This document shows positions 62,929 through 64,000 of a stretch of DNA of 64,000 nucleotides, piece by piece. How positions within the stretch are numbered: the stretch's first letter is position 1; every line of letters starts with the position of its first letter. The notes beneath the pieces are model-generated. The model was given only the letters and a program-made list of their open reading frames with translations. It ran no database searches and was not told the DNA's origin. A program made the position numbers and the translations under genes. Source of the DNA: Lachancea mirantina (lineage: Eukaryota > Ascomycota > Saccharomycetes > Saccharomycetales > Saccharomycetaceae); contig LT598465.1 of the NCBI GenBank assembly GCA_900074745.1, positions 682,001-746,000 on the forward strand, given 5' to 3'.

Positions 62929-64000
62929 ATGACAGTTAGTGCGCCCGAAATGCAAAGTCCAACTTACATTGACCGGGAGCTTTCACAATCGTTGAACTCA
63001 ACAGACTCCTTCGAGGGCCCCGAAAAACTTTTGGAGATTTGGTTTTACCCCGACGTGGAGTCGATTCCAAACAGCGGTAAAACGCTGCGTTCGATCCCGT
63101 TCGAGAATTGGGTCGAGATTTTGCAACTGGTCAAGTGCCAGGTGTTGTCGATGAATCGATCCGAAAAACTCGACGCTTATTTGCTCAGCGAGTCGTCGCT
63201 TTTCGTTTTTGACCACAAACTGACGCTTAAGACGTGCGGCACAACGACGACGCTTTTCTGTCTCGAAGCTTTGTTCGCTCTCGTCAAGCAGGTCCTGGGC
63301 TGGAGCTTCGAAAACGGGCTGAAAATGAATCCTTACAAAGTATTCTATTCCAGACGCTGTTTCATGTTCCCAGCCAAACAGAGCTGGATCCATAGAAATT
63401 GGAACGACGAAGTCAATTTTTTGGACCGCTTTTTCTGGCACGGTAAGAACTATCTGGTCGGCCGTCTCGACCAGGCAAACCACTGGAATTTGTACGTTAC
63501 AGACAGCAACCAGGACTTGAAAACCCGAGAACTTTCGGACGAAACGGATGAAGACGAGACGTTGGAGATCCTCATGACGGGCCTAAAACCCAACAAAGCA
63601 CAACAGTTTGTCATAGGCAATCGCGAAGATCGTCCACCACAATCCGAGGAGCCAGAGAAAGACCCGGGTCACGTGCTCGGAGCCGAGATCACCCGGACCA
63701 CCAAGTTGGATCGCGTTTACGACTGTGGTGGTGGTGATAGTGACCAGCAGCAGCAGCAGTCACGGAATCTTTCGCTTCGCGAGGACTCCTTTGCGTTCTC
63801 GCCTTGTGGTTACTCGTCTAACGTAATTGTCGACGGACAATACTACTACACTTTACATGTGACCCCAGAAGATGGCTGGTCGTATGCCTCTTTCGAGAGC
63901 AACGTTCCTGCAAACCTCATCAGCCAAGGAAGACAAGACCAGGTAAACGTGATCAGACACGTCCTGGACACTTTCCAACCCAGTGAATTTTGCTTAACGT
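62929..64000 (+). CDS. SPE2: S-adenosylmethionine decarboxylase proenzyme (partial, cut by right edge)
   Basis: Pyruvoyl enzyme that makes decarboxylated AdoMet for spermidine and spermine synthesis. The first 357 codons are present (the S. cerevisiae protein has 396). The self-cleavage site LLSESSLFVFDH places the bond at Glu88-Ser89, with Ser89 becoming the pyruvoyl group. The catalytic Cys103 is in KTCGTTTTLF. Conserved blocks include NHWNLYVTD, AFSPCGYSSN and YYYTLHVTPEDGWSYASFE. The start MTVSAPEM aligns with S. cerevisiae MTV...; an in-frame second ATG is at 62950. A short Gln run (DSDQQQQQS) is a lineage-specific insertion. The frame is open to the window end. Confidence 0.97.
   Translation, partial: MTVSAPEMQSPTYIDRELSQSLNSTDSFEGPEKLLEIWFYPDVESIPNSGKTLRSIPFENWVEILQLVKCQVLSMNRSEKLDAYLLSESSLFVFDHKLTLKTCGTTTTLFCLEALFALVKQVLGWSFENGLKMNPYKVFYSRRCFMFPAKQSWIHRNWNDEVNFLDRFFWHGKNYLVGRLDQANHWNLYVTDSNQDLKTRELSDETDEDETLEILMTGLKPNKAQQFVIGNREDRPPQSEEPEKDPGHVLGAEITRTTKLDRVYDCGGGDSDQQQQQSRNLSLREDSFAFSPCGYSSNVIVDGQYYYTLHVTPEDGWSYASFESNVPANLISQGRQDQVNVIRHVLDTFQPSEFCLT

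Overview
The window is nuclear DNA of a budding yeast (Saccharomycetaceae). Genes are compact and mostly intron-free, the introns seen have GTATGT/TACTAAC signals, and almost every protein is recognisable as an orthologue of a Saccharomyces cerevisiae gene. From about 1 to 48.2 kb the order interleaves genes that in S. cerevisiae sit on two duplicated segments: NOG1-SEC62 ... PNG1-ERI1-MSY1-MGR2-INA17-ATG21-ELP4-FMP30 ... MSD1 ... CQD1-GDE1 (chromosome XVI left arm) and FZO1, EHT1, ECM31, SWD3, UMP1, SMY2, SEC66, NPL4, SSE, PEX32, POP7, TYR1, UBS1, ARL1 (chromosome II right arm). Only one copy is present of the duplicated pairs SMY2/SYH1, SSE1/SSE2 and FAA1/FAA4. This is the pattern expected of a lineage that split off before the whole-genome duplication (Lachancea, Kluyveromyces, Eremothecium, Torulaspora or Zygosaccharomyces type). 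I cannot name the genus from sequence alone.

Layout. 1-22.6 kb: the NOG1 start with a striking promoter, SEC62, then many mitochondrial genes (FZO1, MSY1, MGR2, INA17, FMP30, ECM31, MSD1) mixed with EHT1, PNG1, ERI1, ATG21, ELP4 and SWD3. A decayed alpha/beta-hydrolase gene and a tRNA-Glu gene lie at 18-19.1 kb. 22.6-24.9 kb is a gene-free stretch holding two nested solo LTRs; the inner one has intact 5-bp target duplications. 24.9-48.2 kb is dense: UMP1 (with a proteasome-associated control element), SMY2/SYH1, SEC66, NPL4, SSE (with a heat shock element), YPL107W, PEX32, POP7, YPL108W, DAL3, TYR1, UBS1, ARL1, CQD1 (two small 3' introns) and GDE1. 48.3-50 kb is a GC-rich junction with an unrecognised RRM-like gene and a long, stress-element-rich FAA upstream region that may contain a 5' UTR intron. 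50-61.3 kb is a second ancestral block (FAA, RKR1, GNT1, HSH49) in which RKR1-GNT1-HSH49 appears inverted relative to FAA. An orphan gene for a secreted or membrane protein sits at one breakpoint. The right edge holds SPE2, cut by the window end.

No self-contained new system such as a biosynthetic cluster is visible. The most useful leads are: the CQD1 double intron with a non-canonical 5' splice site; a homopolymer frameshift in HSH49; PAC/RRPE ribosome-biogenesis promoters at NOG1, ELP4, YPL108W and upstream of SPE2; a possible FAA 5' UTR intron; the orphan membrane protein; a hairpin-rich intergenic segment at 5.24-5.41 kb; and the hydrolase pseudogene that has lost its catalytic serine.
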